From Epiperipatus broadwayi (Eukaryota > Onychophora > Udeonychophora > Euonychophora > Peripatidae): 64,000 nt of DNA. Positions within the stretch are counted from its first letter, which is position 1. Every line of letters starts with the position of its first letter. Position numbers and translations under genes: made by a program. Location: the NCBI GenBank assembly GCA_028023455.1, contig JAQFVV010012422.1, forward strand, positions 8,712,337 to 8,776,336. Reading direction: 5' to 3'. Below the pieces are notes generated by a model, which worked only from the letters and a program-made list of their open reading frames with translations, was not told the DNA's origin and made no database searches. Shown here in pieces: positions 1-12,064 of this stretch.

Positions 1-1099
1 CACTCCTTATAAATTAAATTTGAATGATTCATTGAATATTTATTTTGATAATTCAGTGTTACATATATAAAACTAAAAAGTAGAAACTAAAAATAAAAAA
101 ATTTAAAGAAACATTTTTATTCACATGAACGCACTAAAAAAATAACAAAATATATTTTCTTCAGCTTTCACAAATAAAAGTGGGGGATTTTAAACTTAAA
201 AAGAGTCTTAGTTCCATCTTCTAACAATTTTTATACATTTCTTATCAAGAAATAATTACAATTTAACATTATTAATTTATTATTCATCATTTATATATTG
301 TACCGCTAGTCCAGCGCTACATGTTGTAATAATTTTGTCTAAAGTTATTAAAATAAAAATCTTCATAGATAACGCAAAAGTTTTAAAATTAATTAATGAA
401 TAATAAAATCACTGCAGAGTAAGTTGTCAGTAAATGTTTGAATTAAAACCATCTCCTTTGAAGAAATAATTTATAGAAGTTGGAAGTTTCTTTTTATTAG
501 TTTAAAACAAAACATAGTTTGCTAAAAGACAATTCATAAAGTTTTACGAATTAAAGAGTAATTAGAGGGGGTAGAAAATTTAACTTAGCAAAAATTAAAC
601 TTTTGAATAAGTTAAGAAAAGTGGTATTTAGAAAGTTAAAGAATTTTATTGAAAGAAAATGCAGTTAGCCCGAGGGGGAATGTAGCTTAGAAAAATTAAA
701 CTATTAAAAAAAAAAAAGAGCAATCTTAAAAACTAAAATCTCTTTCCATTTATTTTACGAATAAGGGATACGTGACTACAGAGTGATTTTAAATATAAAG
801 AAAATAAATGTATGTGTGTAAATAAAATATGAAAGTTAAATATTAGAATAAATAAAGGAAAACGCATAATATAAATTTTAAAACTCAAAGATTGCTTAAT
901 AGATAAGCTGCATAAGAATGGGATTAGCAATGGCTCCTAATTAATTAATTAAAATCCATAAACAACAATGAAAATAATTAGTGGATTTAAAATTAATTAA
1001 AAGACAAGAAGATGGCATCACGTAAATAGGACTGAAAATTTCGTCATTTAGTCATTCATGTATCTAGATTCAATCACCTATTAGACTTTTATTTTTTAA

Positions 1100-1460
1100 T
1101 GCTAAGCCATGCTAAGCAGAAGTTGGAACATGTAACCAGCCTTCATCTGCAAGAACATCAGCAATCTGCTCGATAGAAGCCATGCCCGCCTAATAATTTG
1201 AAGCCGCCAAGAATGTCTAACTACCTGAAGTAAGAAGTAGCCTGGAACCGCAATCGTCAGGACTACTTCTTGTAATTAACTGGCACCTGAAATTTACTTC
1301 AAAACAAATAAAGTACTTTGAATAACAGGGTTTGAATTCAGCAGTCGAGAAGTCTATAATCTGTAAATATGGCTGTAGGTTATACTTTGTGTAATCTCAG
1401 TCTGGCTACAGGTACCTCTGGTATTGTGCTTCTCTGCCTGAGGGACCGGTGTGATGCAAT
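1100..1460. repeat. interspersed repeat, copy 1 (SINE-like)
   Basis: GC-richer island in AT-rich intron. It shares a long diverged match with 12065-12310: both contain CAAAACAAATAAA, a CAGTCGAG-type motif, a TATGGCT/TATGGTC segment and a run starting TTAYRCTTTGT. The inner GGGTTTGAATTC resembles a pol III B box, but no convincing A box was found, so SINE status is inferred. It has no coding potential. Confidence 0.45.
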
Positions 1461-1665
1461 ACTTAAATTGCAGCTGGAGTAGATCAAATTTATAATAAAT
1501 GATTGTGTCACATTTTATATATAAAAGAAGTCAACAATATAGTTTTTTATTGAAGAGAGAAAAAAAAAATTTATTATATATTCTATAATTTTTTTTATTC
1601 AATCTATCTCCCACCCAGTTCAATATAAAAGCATATACAATATCAAACAAAATAAATATAATATT

Positions 1666-1861
1666 CAAAATATTCTAAAATAACAGTACAAAATTTAAAT
1701 ATGCATATATAAAATTAAATATAAAATCTTCGCTATATTACTGCATTTTACGACATTTTAAGTATTGCTAATTAAGATGGCATAAAATGGCAGAAGCTGG
1801 CTATAGCAAAGATTTTATATAGACACATTCAAATTTTGTAGTGTTATTTTAGAATATTTTG
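1666..1861. mobile_element. foldback MITE, about 196 bp
   Basis: The two halves are near-perfect inverted copies. The left end starts CAAAATATTCTAAAATAACA and the right end is its complement with one or two changes; the pairing continues inward through the TAAAATCTT(C/T)GCTATA segment. The terminal inverted repeat is at least 30 bp. There is no coding sequence. The superfamily cannot be assigned because no clear target duplication is visible. Confidence 0.6.
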
Positions 1862-1894
1862 ATTATAAAAGTATATAAATATAACTTCTATAAA

Positions 1895-2130
1895 CTTATT
1901 TATGGAACAACTAAGCCTAAAAATGTTACTACGAGAATTCACACATCAAATTCCTAAAGAATCATTTAATCCTAAAAAATAATTCTTTGGGAATTTAACT
2001 TGCAAATGATTGGAGTTTATTCATAGGCTTATCAAAATCATTAAAATTTAATTTCTATTCATGTAAAGTAAACTAAAAATATTTTTAAACAAATATGTCT
2101 CATAGTTTTATTTGTGAAAGCTGGGAAAAA
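1895..2130. repeat. composite foldback repeat related to the 56.7 kb MITE
   Basis: Contains the arm TTCCTAAAGAATCATTT followed by its diverged complement. It ends in TTTTATTTGTGAAAGCTGGG, the terminal motif also found at 159-180, 24820-24905 and 56713-56915. It appears to be an old, internally rearranged copy of that MITE family. Confidence 0.4.
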
Positions 2131-3080
2131 AATTTTTTTTAAATTATTATTGCATTTATATGAATAAAAATGTTTAATTGTTTTTATAATTAATTTTTAA
2201 ATTTATATAAAAATACTACAGCACAGTTATTACTGCTACAGTTAATATAGTTACATTATGGAAGTGTTCTGCATGATAAAATTAAAATCTAAGTGTCATA
2301 ATCACTTTTAAATGACTTTGTGCATTTTTTTTTTTTTTTGTTGGTTCGAATATTCGTGATCTTCTGAATACACATATTCTACAATAATCAAACATGAAAC
2401 TGAGAATTTACTTTGAAAAATAACAAGAGTAAGTATCCTTTGAATAAACAATATAACATGTAACATATCTAATTATAAAATTAATACATTATAGTTATAT
2501 CTTATAATATTACGAATGAGAGCATTTAAGTGCCCTCTATAAGATTATGTGAAAATATTAAACATTACTATGTATATAAATGTCAATTTCAGAATTGAAA
2601 CTAGGAACAAACAAAATTCGTGGGACTAATTTCAGCGAATTCCATCAGTAAATGCCTAAATATCACAATAATAAATGATAATAGATTTGAATTTTAAACA
2701 CATTTAAGCAATTTTATTGGTTTTATTTTAAAGTGTAAAAAATAAAATGCAGTCAGTTATTAAATGTGATTTCTTTCAATAATCTTGAAGTACAAAAATA
2801 ATTATATACTGGACAAACAAAAGTAATAAATTACATTTTTTTTTTAAACTTTAGTATTAAAATATGTATATATGTAAAAAAGATCTTATTTTATTTATGA
2901 AATTCACAATTAGTAATATGTTGTTTTTTCCACAAATAATAAGCACATATGCAAGCTTATTGTAATTAAATAAAAAAATAATTTCATTTTGATTCTTGTA
3001 TTGTTATAGAGTTCACAGAGAATGCTTAAGTTTGTTCATTCATATATATATACACAAAAATTATATAAATATAAACTTAC

Positions 3081-3173
3081 TTTAAGATCTAATAAGTCTA
3101 CAAAAGTGTAATAGTATAAAGATAAAGACTTCATTATATCTTGTTTGATAGCTGCTACAGACTGCAACTGACC
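3081..3173 (-). CDS. Hem: Hem/NCKAP1 (Kette) next coding exon
   Basis: Exon of 93 bp (31 codons), 2194 bp downstream of the previous exon in gene direction. The acceptor is a run of T ending in AG and the donor is GTAAGT. Phase 0 joins without interruption to the previous exon. It reads GQLQSVAAIKQDIMK followed by SLSLYYYTFVDLLDLK. NCKAP1 proteins have a segment of the form LxxLQxxKxEIxKxLxLYYxTFVDxxxxK at this place, so order, spacing and phase all agree. The LYYYTFVDLLD form is closer to insect Hem than to vertebrate NCKAP1 as I remember them, which is my main reason for suggesting an arthropod. The following exon (DNVCELL...) is not seen in bases 1-3080 and presumably lies beyond the window. 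Confidence 0.9.
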
Positions 3174-5042
3174 CTAAAAAAAAAAAAAGTATTTCCATAT
3201 AATTTATTTAACCAATCAAAACTGTATTACATTCACACACTTATGTCCTTCAATAAAAACATTTTACATTTGGTAATAAGTAATCACAAACTTGAATGAG
3301 TATTGATATTTAAAACTTCACCATAAAACAATAAACTTATATCAATAAGATTAACGAAAGTACACCTAATTCTCTTTCTACATGAATTTTTTTTTGCACA
3401 ATTTTTAAATAACACGAGTTTAAAATATATATACATTTTTTTTTTCCTACATGAGTTATTTTAAAATAACACAATTAGTAAAAAGAAAAAAAACATTACT
3501 TTGGGATTAGAGCTGCTGTGACATATTCATGATTGGAACGAAGAAACAAACGTTATTGTATGAAATGCTTAAAAAAAAAATCATCTTACATTCTCAAAGT
3601 AATTCTTAGATTATCTTGTTATTAAACATTTTTATTTAATTTTAAATAATTTCATTTAAAATAATTTATTTTCCTTTTTAGAAAATTGTAAATGTCTTTA
3701 ATTCAGTGTTTATTTACAGATTTTCTTCTAAGTTAGAGTTCATCACAATTATGTCACAAAATTTAAAAAAAAAAATTATGTCTGTTAATATCATCCAATT
3801 TTAAAAAAAAGTTTCATCTCTTTATCTCCCATTATTTTAAAAACGAAAATTCCTTTTTCGGCAATATTCCTGCAAATGGAGAAATTTGTTTGTCTGTGTT
3901 GTAATGTTTTTGTTGTCTTGTTTTGAAAAGAAAATACTTTTTGGTATTGATGCTTTGTTTGCATTTAATTAATTAAATTGTTTAAATTTATATTTGTTAA
4001 TTTTGCTAAAAATTAATAAATAATATGTTTTACATTGCAAGTTTTAGTGATAGCAATGGTATATCAATCATGAGCAAATGTATGCATTTATTGTCAGATA
4101 ATGACAGCAAATATAATCTTAGGTACTTTCTGTTTTACAGACAAGCAAGATATCACCCATATTTTTGATAAATGTACAATTCCAGAGACCTATATTTTCC
4201 CTTTTTGAACATGTTAGTTATTATATTTAAAAAAAATTGATACATTAAATGAAATAAAAGTAATTAATTCCAACAGATTGCATTAACATTCTTTATTTCA
4301 TTTTTTTTTTTTTTTTTTACTTATAACATGAAAATGATGATCCACTTGGAAGTTTAAAGTTTTTGATGACTTGTGTAGAGAAACCAATGAGTGTTTCATT
4401 GTGTTATCACTTTTAAGTTTTTTATTTTTCAAATGAAATTTATGTTCCTATAACTCACTTTTTATTTAAGATCTGATAGCACAAAAAAAATCTAACATTC
4501 TAACAAAATTTTTCATATGATTTGTTTAATTATTTTCATTGATTTCTTAGGTGTAGAATCAATCTCCTTATTTCCCATATATACAATGTATTTTGTAACA
4601 TGAATTTCTTTTACATATAATTTTTGGGAACCAATCAACTGTGTGAAAAGAGAATTAGGTGTATTTACAACCAATTATGCAAACTTAATAATGTAAGGGG
4701 GGCTCATTATTTTATGATGAACTGCAACTTTAAATTTGATATTCTAGAATAGTGTTAGAAAATGGCAATTAGCTATCAATAACAATAATCTCTTGGTTAT
4801 TAATGACCATTTCCCTTGCTATTCAACTTGCTTTTAGACAGAGAACTTAATGCATATATGTAACCTCTTATAGCAGATAATTAATGCATTTTTTCAATTA
4901 TATATTAAATACAATCAATCCATTTCAAAAAATCTATGTAGTACTGAGACAAATTCTCTCATGCAAGTGTAATTTGAGTACTTTTTTTAAACAATAATAA
5001 AAATCAAAATGATACAATGAACAAAAAATGAATGTTTATTAA

Positions 5043-5111
<69 letters not shown>

Positions 5112-5367
5112 TATTATTATTATTATTATTATAATAATTATAACAATAACAATAATAACAACAACAACAACAACAATTGCATATGCAAATAAACAAATAC
5201 ATGATTTTGTTAGTTATAATACAAAATTTATAACGTTCCAAAATTTTATGGTGTCTTTAAACTCTTGGTGGTGAAGTGTGAAATCCACATAATAAGTGCA
5301 ACCCTCACAATTAACTAACTAAATACATTATTGAACCTTAAAATTTTAAATATGGTTTCAAACTTAC
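3174..5367 (-). other. Hem: Hem intron between the two coding exons
   Basis: Phase-0 intron with GTAAGT donor and T-rich AG acceptor. It is strongly AT-rich and holds a large ATT/AAT microsatellite and many A or T homopolymer runs. I see no coding sequence or recognisable transposon in 3174-5030. Confidence 0.85.
5041..5178. repeat. (ATT)n / (AAT)n / (ACA)n compound microsatellite
   Basis: About 140 bp of trinucleotide repeat: ATT units switch to AAT, back to ATT, then to ACA units. The switches make it self-complementary, so it can form a hairpin. The poly-Ile and poly-Tyr/Asn open frames here are artefacts of the repeat. It lies in the intron 190 bp from the Hem exon, on its downstream side in gene direction. 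Confidence 0.95.
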
Positions 5368-5478
5368 ACTGCTTCCTTTTGTATCAATGCTTGGAAATCT
5401 TCGGCCAATGTATTTAATCGCCCCTTCAAGACTTTTATCTGATAAAAATGATGGTTTGGATTTTGAATCGCCACATGC
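5368..5478 (-). CDS. Hem: Hem/NCKAP1 (Kette) coding exon, N-terminal region
   Basis: Internal exon of 111 bp (37 codons). On the minus strand a T-rich tract ending in CTAG precedes it and the donor GTAAGT follows it. The open phase reads ACGDSKSKPSFLSDKSLE and then an IKYIGRRFP segment ending in DTKGSS. This matches the Hem/NCKAP1 N-terminus, which in known proteins follows the IYNIKK motif with ACGD and K-P-S/G. NCKAP1 pairs with CYFIP/Sra-1 in the WAVE regulatory complex, which relays Rac signals to Arp2/3 and actin. Both exon ends are in phase 0. The preceding exon, which should carry the start codon and the NDRG/IYNIKK segment, was not found in the window. Identification rests on recalled family sequence; I am fairly sure because the next exon continues the same protein. 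Confidence 0.9.
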
Positions 5479-5479
5479 C

Positions 5480-6589
5480 TAGAAAAAAAAAAGCCAATCA
5501 ACACAAAATTAGTAATTGATTAAAAATAAAATCTAATTAAATAAAAATATGCACTAATTTTATTTTAAAATTGCTTAAATTTATTAATTTTTGGAGTTGG
5601 GGAGGGATTTTTTAAAGTCATAATTTTTTTCACAATATATTGAGCATATGCTTAACTTTATAAAAAAAAAAAATAATTATTTCCATAATTTCAAACTGGT
5701 TTAAAATAAATGTATTGTTAATATTTATTATTGCTAATGTTTTGGTTGCATTTTTTTAAATATATTTTATTTAATTTACTGGAATATAGGCTAATTTTTT
5801 TTTCTTTTTAAATAAAATAAATAAAAGTAAATATTTTTTTTATAATATGAAGCATAAAATATTACAAGTATATATAAATTACATGTAATTGTTTACTGTA
5901 ATTAAAATATATTAGAAATACTTACAGCCCCATATTCCTTTTATTTATTAGCAATATAAATAATTATCAAAAAAGAGAAAAAAAAAACAAATATAATACA
6001 TCAATTTACATTGAATATAATAGCAATTTAATCATCAAACAAATAAGCGGCAGTGCAAAAGTAATAGTGAAAAATATAATTATGAATTTGAATAAGGTTT
6101 ACTTATTACACATTTTTAAAAAAATTTTATATCCCACATCATAAATTATGAATAATTTTAAATTAAATGAGTTAATCAAAAAAGAAAATTTGGAAAAATG
6201 TGCAAATACAAATAAAACTAGTGCTTCAGTAAAAACTTACACTAACATAACTTAAAAATCTAGAAAAATATTTCAATGATTAGCAGTTGAGGTCACATGA
6301 CATTTGAGCACAAAGGGTGGAACAATAGAGCAAGAATTCAAAAATGTGCAGTATTTGTTCTAAATTTTACAAATTATCCTATTAAAAAACACAAGTAGTA
6401 AATAAACTCAATTTCTAGCCTTAATATGGTAGTTTAGATCAAGAAGACAGATTCATATATATGTATGTATTTTATTACAACTATTATGTTCATGTGCATT
6501 GACACTCACCTGACTAATCCACATTAATTTGGAACCTTAGACCAATAGAAGCTATTTTAATATTTTTTTTTCTTTTATCACAACTATGT
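5480..6589. other. AT-rich intron, nothing recognised
   Basis: Only homopolymer runs and AT-rich sequence are visible. There is no inverted repeat, coding motif or box element that I can support. Confidence 0.5.
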
Positions 6590-6599
6590 TACTTACTGT

Positions 6600-6755
6600 A
6601 AAATTTAGTAACTAATAGATGGCAGATGACAGTGTTTAATAAATCCCTATTGAGTGCTGTCCTGTCCAATATCCTGACTAGTTTCAAGCACTGGATAGGC
6701 ATTTATTAAGCACCGTCAACTGGCATTGATTAATTACTAAAATTTACAGGGGGGG
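6600..6755. repeat. diverged palindromic relic related to hammerhead family 1
   Basis: An inverted pair of arms (AGTAACTAATAGATGGCAG against a diverged complement ending ATTAATTACTAAAATTTAC) surrounds CCAATATCCTGACTAGTTTC, which resembles the stem I/cleavage region of family 1. The catalytic core is gone. Similar old relics occur near 51050, 51500, 51760 and 58260-58460. Confidence 0.4.
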
Positions 6756-7040
6756 GGGACTATAATAAAAGAAAAAAGGATGCTTTTAAAATAGTATTGT
6801 AGTGTTGGAGTCAAGTAATAGAGTCATAAGTTATAATAACCTGGCTTGATCAGTATTTCCCAATTAGAAAAAATTACTAATCCCTTCAAAACAATAGAAA
6901 ACATCACATGACCACAAGTGCTTGTGTATAACTGTTATTAAAACAGGCAAAACTCTATATATATTGCAACACATAGCAAGCTAGACTAATCAATGGATGC
7001 CAGAAGGCTTGTGCATAAAATCCCCATCTAGTGCCTACTC

Positions 7041-7099
7041 ATCCAATATCCCCAGACTACTTTCTGGCTTATGGTCTTTGTCAGTGATGATCCTTGGAT
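7041..7099 (-). ncRNA. damaged hammerhead motif, family 1, antisense arm
   Basis: The complement has the full layout of the family, but the core reads CTGACAA instead of CTGANGA and GAAAG instead of GAAAC. It is probably inactive. It lies in the inverted arm of the 6.9-7.8 kb element. Confidence 0.5.
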
Positions 7100-7650
7100 C
7101 TGAGAGCACTGCACCTAGATCTTAGGACCTAATGCAACCCTCCAGCAACCACCTTTTATCTCCATCTAACTACAAAACTATGAGTCTTAAACTGAAAACA
7201 CCTCAATGTTCTCAATTCAAGCCCATTAGCTTATATAGTCATATAACTACTCTGGGGATGTTGGATGAGTAGGCACTAGATGGGGATTTTATGCACAAGC
7301 CTTCTGGCATCCATTGATTACTCTAGCTTGCTGTGTGTGGCAATATAAAGTGAGTTTTGCCTGTTTTAACAACAGTTATACACAAGAATGAGGTGGTAGT
7401 CATGTGATGTTTATTGGCTTAAAACCAATCCTGCCTAATAGGATAGTGGCAGCTATGATTATTAAAGAACCAAAGACACCAAAATGTATAGGTACTGAAC
7501 TGGGTTCAGACCCATATAACTATATAAGTTAATGGGCTTGGATTGAAAACATTGGGGTGTTTTCAGTTTAAGACATAGTTTTGTAGTTAAATGGAGATAA
7601 AAGGTGGTTGCTGGAGGGTTGCATTAGATCCTAAGATCTAGGTGCAGTGC

Positions 7651-7716
7651 TCTCAGATTCAAGGCTCCTCACTGACGAAGACCATAAGCCAGAAACAAGT
7701 CTGGGGATATTGGATG
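7651..7716 (+). ncRNA. hammerhead ribozyme motif, family 1, sense
   Basis: Core CTGACGA at 7672-7678 and GAAA at 7692-7695. Stem III is minimal (A-C/G-U closed by AA) and is followed by C17 at 7701. Stem I pairs TCCTCA (7666-7671) with TGGGGA (7702-7707). Stem II (GAC/GCC around CATAA) has one mismatch, so activity may be reduced. Predicted cleavage is between 7701 and 7702. Confidence 0.65.
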
Positions 7717-8180
7717 AGTAGGCACTAGATGGGGATTTTATGCACAAGCCTTCTGGCATCCATTGATTACTCTAGCTTGTTATGTGTGGCAATATATATA
7801 GTGAGTTTTGCCTGTTTAACAATAGAAAACAATAATAATTTATTATTTCTTGTTTGTTTTTTACCTTAGATACGAGTTCTACCACACAAAACAAATTCAT
7901 GAATAAAAATGTTAAATAATTTAATGCGCACTGCAGAATATATATTATTTAAAATAAGTAAACTTTTTGATTACTTATAATAAACCTTTTTAAATTTTTA
8001 AGACATCAATAGATACTAAGTAAAAATGGAAAAGATCAAGAGACTGAAAAAGTAAAAAAAAAAAAAAAAGATAGACATACAGTAATATCATAAAAAAATT
8101 AAATATACAGATTAAAAAACCTTCGACACCATATATAGCAGTTGATTTTTAATAAGATACTTCTCAACTCACAAAGGATA

Positions 8181-8301
8181 TAAAAAAAAAAAAGCTAATA
8201 GTTTTATTGCTCAGGAGTTCATGAGAAGTTAAAGCTCCAGATCTATGAATGCCAGAATCGATCCTGGGACCATCCGATCCCAAGTCAGAAACTGTGCAGG
8301 T
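8181..8301 (-). mobile_element. tRNA-derived SINE, copy 1
   Basis: On the minus strand a B-box-like GGATCGATTCT (8264-8274) lies in a tRNA-like head. It is followed by GAACTCCTGAGCAATAAAAC and a poly-T tail. The same sequence recurs at 22495-22612, where the A box is better kept. Length, pol III box and simple tail fit a SINE. It is non-coding. Confidence 0.6.
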
Positions 8302-8884
8302 ACAAAGGATATCAAAATATTAGAAGCAGGAACCATAATAAAGGTATGACTTTATGATGCAGCAAAGCAATTATGCTGCCAAAATAGTAAACACAGATCA
8401 AGACCTTAAATTTAATAATTACTAATGTAAGTGTAAGCTTATGTTGGGACAGTATAAATCATTTATCAAAGATCTATACTTCTAAGTAGGTCAAAAATAT
8501 ATTTTAATTAAAAAATCTCTTTAAATTTTTAAAATCTTTAACAATAAAAGTTCAAGACTTTATAAACATTATATTTAAAATAATTAATTATTCAAATAGC
8601 AATTTAATTTAATAACATTTTAATATAGAATCAATAATATTCTGAGTGTGTATGTGGTTATATTTTCTTTCTTAAAATAATTATTCTGTACTTGATTTAT
8701 AAAATTTAAATAAATATAGATACATCTATTTTTAGCATCTAAAAAAAAAAATCTGAGGGAAGTACATTTAATAACTTAGTTGAAAACAAGAACTCTACAA
8801 AGTTGTTTAAGGGCTTGCTCTCTTTACTAGTACATGATTTTATTGTTTAAAAATAAAAGAAATTGGTTTCTAAAACAAAATATA

Positions 8885-9185
8885 TTGTGTGTCATATTAA
8901 TAATTCTTATTAGTCATTCATTAAACTAGAGATTATCCAATAATGAATAATATGTCTGGAATACAATTTTCACTACATCACTCTCACAACAAGGTAAGGA
9001 CTGATTTCTATCCAATTTTAACACATTGTGGAAGGATGCGATCATAAACATATGACCAAAGACATGAGGAAAAAATATATGATCCTCAACATGCACATTT
9101 CATGCTGAACCAGCACTCATCAGTTCGCCCAGATCACAATCTCTTACACATATCTTTATCATTGTTCAGTATATATTGTAACAGA
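8885..9185 (-). mobile_element. hammerhead family 3 repeat, copy 1
   Basis: Matches 13305-13655 over most of its length: ATTAGTCATTCATTA, GAGATTATCCA, CACTCTCACA, the CATAAACATATGA segment and the ribozyme region. The unit is non-coding. Flanking duplications were not determined. Confidence 0.55.
9075..9137 (-). ncRNA. hammerhead-like motif, family 3, probably inactive
   Basis: On the minus strand the core CTGATGA (9117-9123) is followed by a 6-bp stem II (GTGCTG/CAGCAT, loop GTT, 9102-9116) and GAAA (9098-9101). Stem III is AU/AU. An upper stem I GTGATC/GATCAT is visible. The residue at the cleavage position is G, which hammerheads do not normally cut, so this copy looks dead. Confidence 0.5.
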
Positions 9186-9189
9186 AATG

Positions 9190-10700
9190 GTTTTCTTACG
9201 AGGTTACAATTCAAGCAGAGAGCAAATACAAATATGAATTTAACTTTATATCTTTACCCTTGATTGAACCCCGAAGGAATACGAACATATTACCTCGACG
9301 TTATCTTTCCCGATCAAGCACTCTCGACTGCTGAACAAAAAAAACTCTTCCTAAGAATAAGTCACAAATGTCCAGCACTTCATATATATTTTTAAATTTT
9401 GAGATTACCACAATACAAGCAGCACAACGAATATTTTTGAAAAATAAATTATTAACTTTTAACCAATAAATTTGACAGATTTTCCTCCCGCAGCTTGGTG
9501 ATAGGAGAATAAAGCAAGTCTAAACAACTTTTAAGAAATAACACACAGACTTACATTATATTACATAATAACAATAAAATAGAATAAAGAATACATCGAA
9601 TATTAAAGTGATATTAACAGCTCTGTCATGGAAATTTTATATATGGCAGTGTTCTATCTTCAAAAGGATTATTCTTTTCAAAATTATTCTTATTATTTAT
9701 ATATATTTCTTAATATTGTGAAATTTAAACAACAGAAAATGCATGCATGCGTATTTATTTGCTATAGCTAAACGTTTACCTAGGATTTGCAGATATATTC
9801 TCGTTTGCAGTTCTTCCGAGCGCTCTATACTGTCTTGTTGGAATTCACCCACTTCTTTTGTAGAGATGGTAGGTCCTCCGCAGACTCCTCGGCTGGATGG
9901 GTCCTTTTTTGGAATATAATTTTATGTTGCTAGTCTATTCTCAGTCCTAGCTTAGTTCTTCTTGGTTATTTAGTATTTTTTTTTTTATATCTCTCAGCAT
10001 ACAGAAGCTATGGTCTGTCTGGCAAGCGAGGCACCGATGTTATTTCATCGTGAGTCAGTGGTCAGATGGGTCGAGCACGAACCTAGGTCCCTTTAAAGCC
10101 ACTAGCCATGCATTTCTTTTATTTATTTCTTTACTGCTGATCTCTCCGATTCCAAAGTAGTAATGGCAATGCTAATCTCCTTCCTTTCTTTTTCTTCATC
10201 TATTGTTTATTGGAATTTAATTAATAAAACATTTTATAATTTCCAACGAATTGTTATCAGTGGAAAGAAAGTATAATTATAATGAAACTTTTTCCTTTAG
10301 ATTCGTTCCTCTATTGTTCGTGGAATGTAATTAGTTAAACATATTTTAACACCTTCATTTCGTACAAATATATTATTTTACATTATATTTATTTGTTTTT
10401 GATTACAAGTTTATAATTCATTTTAAATTCTCTTTCTTCGATAACTTCTAATAGTAATATATTTCAAATGTTCTTTCCTTTTTTATTTATTAGTATTATT
10501 TTTTGAATCATTATTTCAATCGTATTAATTATTATAATACATAGTTTAAAGAGAGAAAGAGACACATTTCTTTATGCACTCCCTCCCCTTCTCTTACAAT
10601 AAAATCAAAAGTAATTGTCAAACATTTTTTTCTCTCTCTTTTTCAGATTTCTGGTAACTAAATTATTTACCCTTGTTAATAGGTATATACACGTGACGAC
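9190..10700. other. mixed intron sequence, possible SINE-like piece near 10040-10110
   Basis: A GC-richer stretch at 9780-10110 carries TAGGTTCGTGCTC on the minus strand, reminiscent of a B box, after GGCTAGTGGCTT. I could not match it to another copy in the window, so the SINE reading is weak. The remainder shows nothing recognisable. Confidence 0.25.
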
Positions 10701-12060
10701 GACTTTATGTGGGTGTCACATTATAGATAGCAAATTGCTACAATTTAATTGATGTGTCAAACTTGCTACCCTCACAACTATGACATATAACTCTTAATGG
10801 AAGTATATTGTAACACTAGTGAGGTATATGTATAAAACTCATAAATTTGCATTACATATTTCATAATTTAAAAAAAAAATTATGATCAAATTTATTTGAA
10901 AGAATAGGTAGACACAATTATTTAAGTAGTTTTAAAAACATAGTTTTGTAAAAATAAAAAAGAATTGCATATATTTTTCTTTTAAAAGAGAATAAAACTA
11001 TTTGTTAAAAGCTGGTGGGGAAAAGAATTAGAAATAAGTTAAAAGAATAAATGTTTAAAAATAAATCTTAGTGAGAAATCTAAAATAAAAAAGGATTAAT
11101 TAATTAATTAGTGAAAGCCAGTAAAAAATTTCCTCGCTGATAATGATATTGAAATTGTAATAAAAAAACTATATAAGCTATCTCTTTGGATAAAAGTGAC
11201 AGATAGATTAATTTAGAAAAAAAGATTAGATTACGGAAAATGTAAAAATCAATTAGATTAAAGAAAATGTAAAATTAATTAAAAGACAAATTTAAATTGA
11301 GATAAAAATAAACTATGAATAATGGGAAAGGGAAAAAAGCATAAAAAGTTACAATGGTCTATTATTTATTCTGTTCTCAAGTCTGTAAATTATTCCGGTC
11401 TTCATTTTGTATATTATGTTATTTTTTGTTCCAGAGTTTAAGAAATCTAAGAACAAAATAGAGCCAGTCATTACTACTGCAGAAAATATTATTGCAGAAG
11501 ACACAGAACTAGCAACATGCATTGCTAGATAATCTTAGAAGTGTTCAGCTGGGCATCAGGCCCCAAATTCCTCTGCTAAAATCAACTTCCCATGCCTGAA
11601 ACCAATGGTTAAGTCATGAAATAGATGTGGCCACTACTCTCTCCCATTGTCAAGCCAATGAATGGAAAACAAGCCTGAAACCATTGATGAAGACCAAAAA
11701 GCCAACTGGTTGGAAATTAACATGAATGAAAACCAAACCAAATGAACTGTCATCTAATACCACAAAAACCTAGGTAAAAATATTTTTCATAATGGTCTAT
11801 AGACACTTTATATCTTCTAAATGAAATGAACTTTAACGAAGGACTATTATAAAACTAGTCTGATTAATCATTTACATTTTCTATGTAAAATTTTATTGTT
11901 ACATTAGATATATCTGTATATGAATAAATGATGTTTGCTTAATTATTATTTGGTCTATTCTCTCGCTCTATCATACTGCATCATCAATTATTTAAAAAAA
12001 TGTTTATCTGTATATTACAATAATACACTGGACACCCTAATTAAGAATAGGAGCTAGCTT
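10701..12060. other. AT-rich intron, nothing recognised
   Basis: No coding motifs, paired inverted arms or tandem units that I can support. A short AATTAATT run lies near 11096-11110. Confidence 0.4.
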
Positions 12061-12064
12061 AGAA

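Larger units (their letters stand above)
1..3080 (-). other. Hem: Hem downstream intron (partial)
   Basis: Sequence downstream of the last visible Hem exon. It contains one interspersed repeat (about 1100-1460), a foldback MITE (1666-1861) and arms of another MITE family (159-180, about 1895-2130). The remaining AT-rich sequence, including 2140-3080, shows nothing else I can support. No further exon was recognised. Confidence 0.7.
6903..7817 (+). mobile_element. hammerhead family 1 element (inverted arm plus direct monomers)
   Basis: Flanked by a 13-bp direct repeat AACAATAGAAAAC (6890-6902 and 7818-7830). The left arm (to about 7245) is an inverted monomer. The direct part begins near 7250 with TCTGGGGAT, the sequence that follows the cleavage site in intact copies. 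A second TCTGGGGATAT lies at 7700, giving a monomer of about 450 bp. The element is related to those at 16.0, 26.8, 42.0, 45.6 and 50.1 kb. It has no open frame, so it must be mobilised in trans. One sense and one damaged antisense ribozyme are annotated separately. Confidence 0.8.

Noticed and set aside
4987-5274. Open frames of poly-Ile and poly-Tyr/Asn on both strands
   Set aside because: They are translations of the ATT/AAT microsatellite, not genes.
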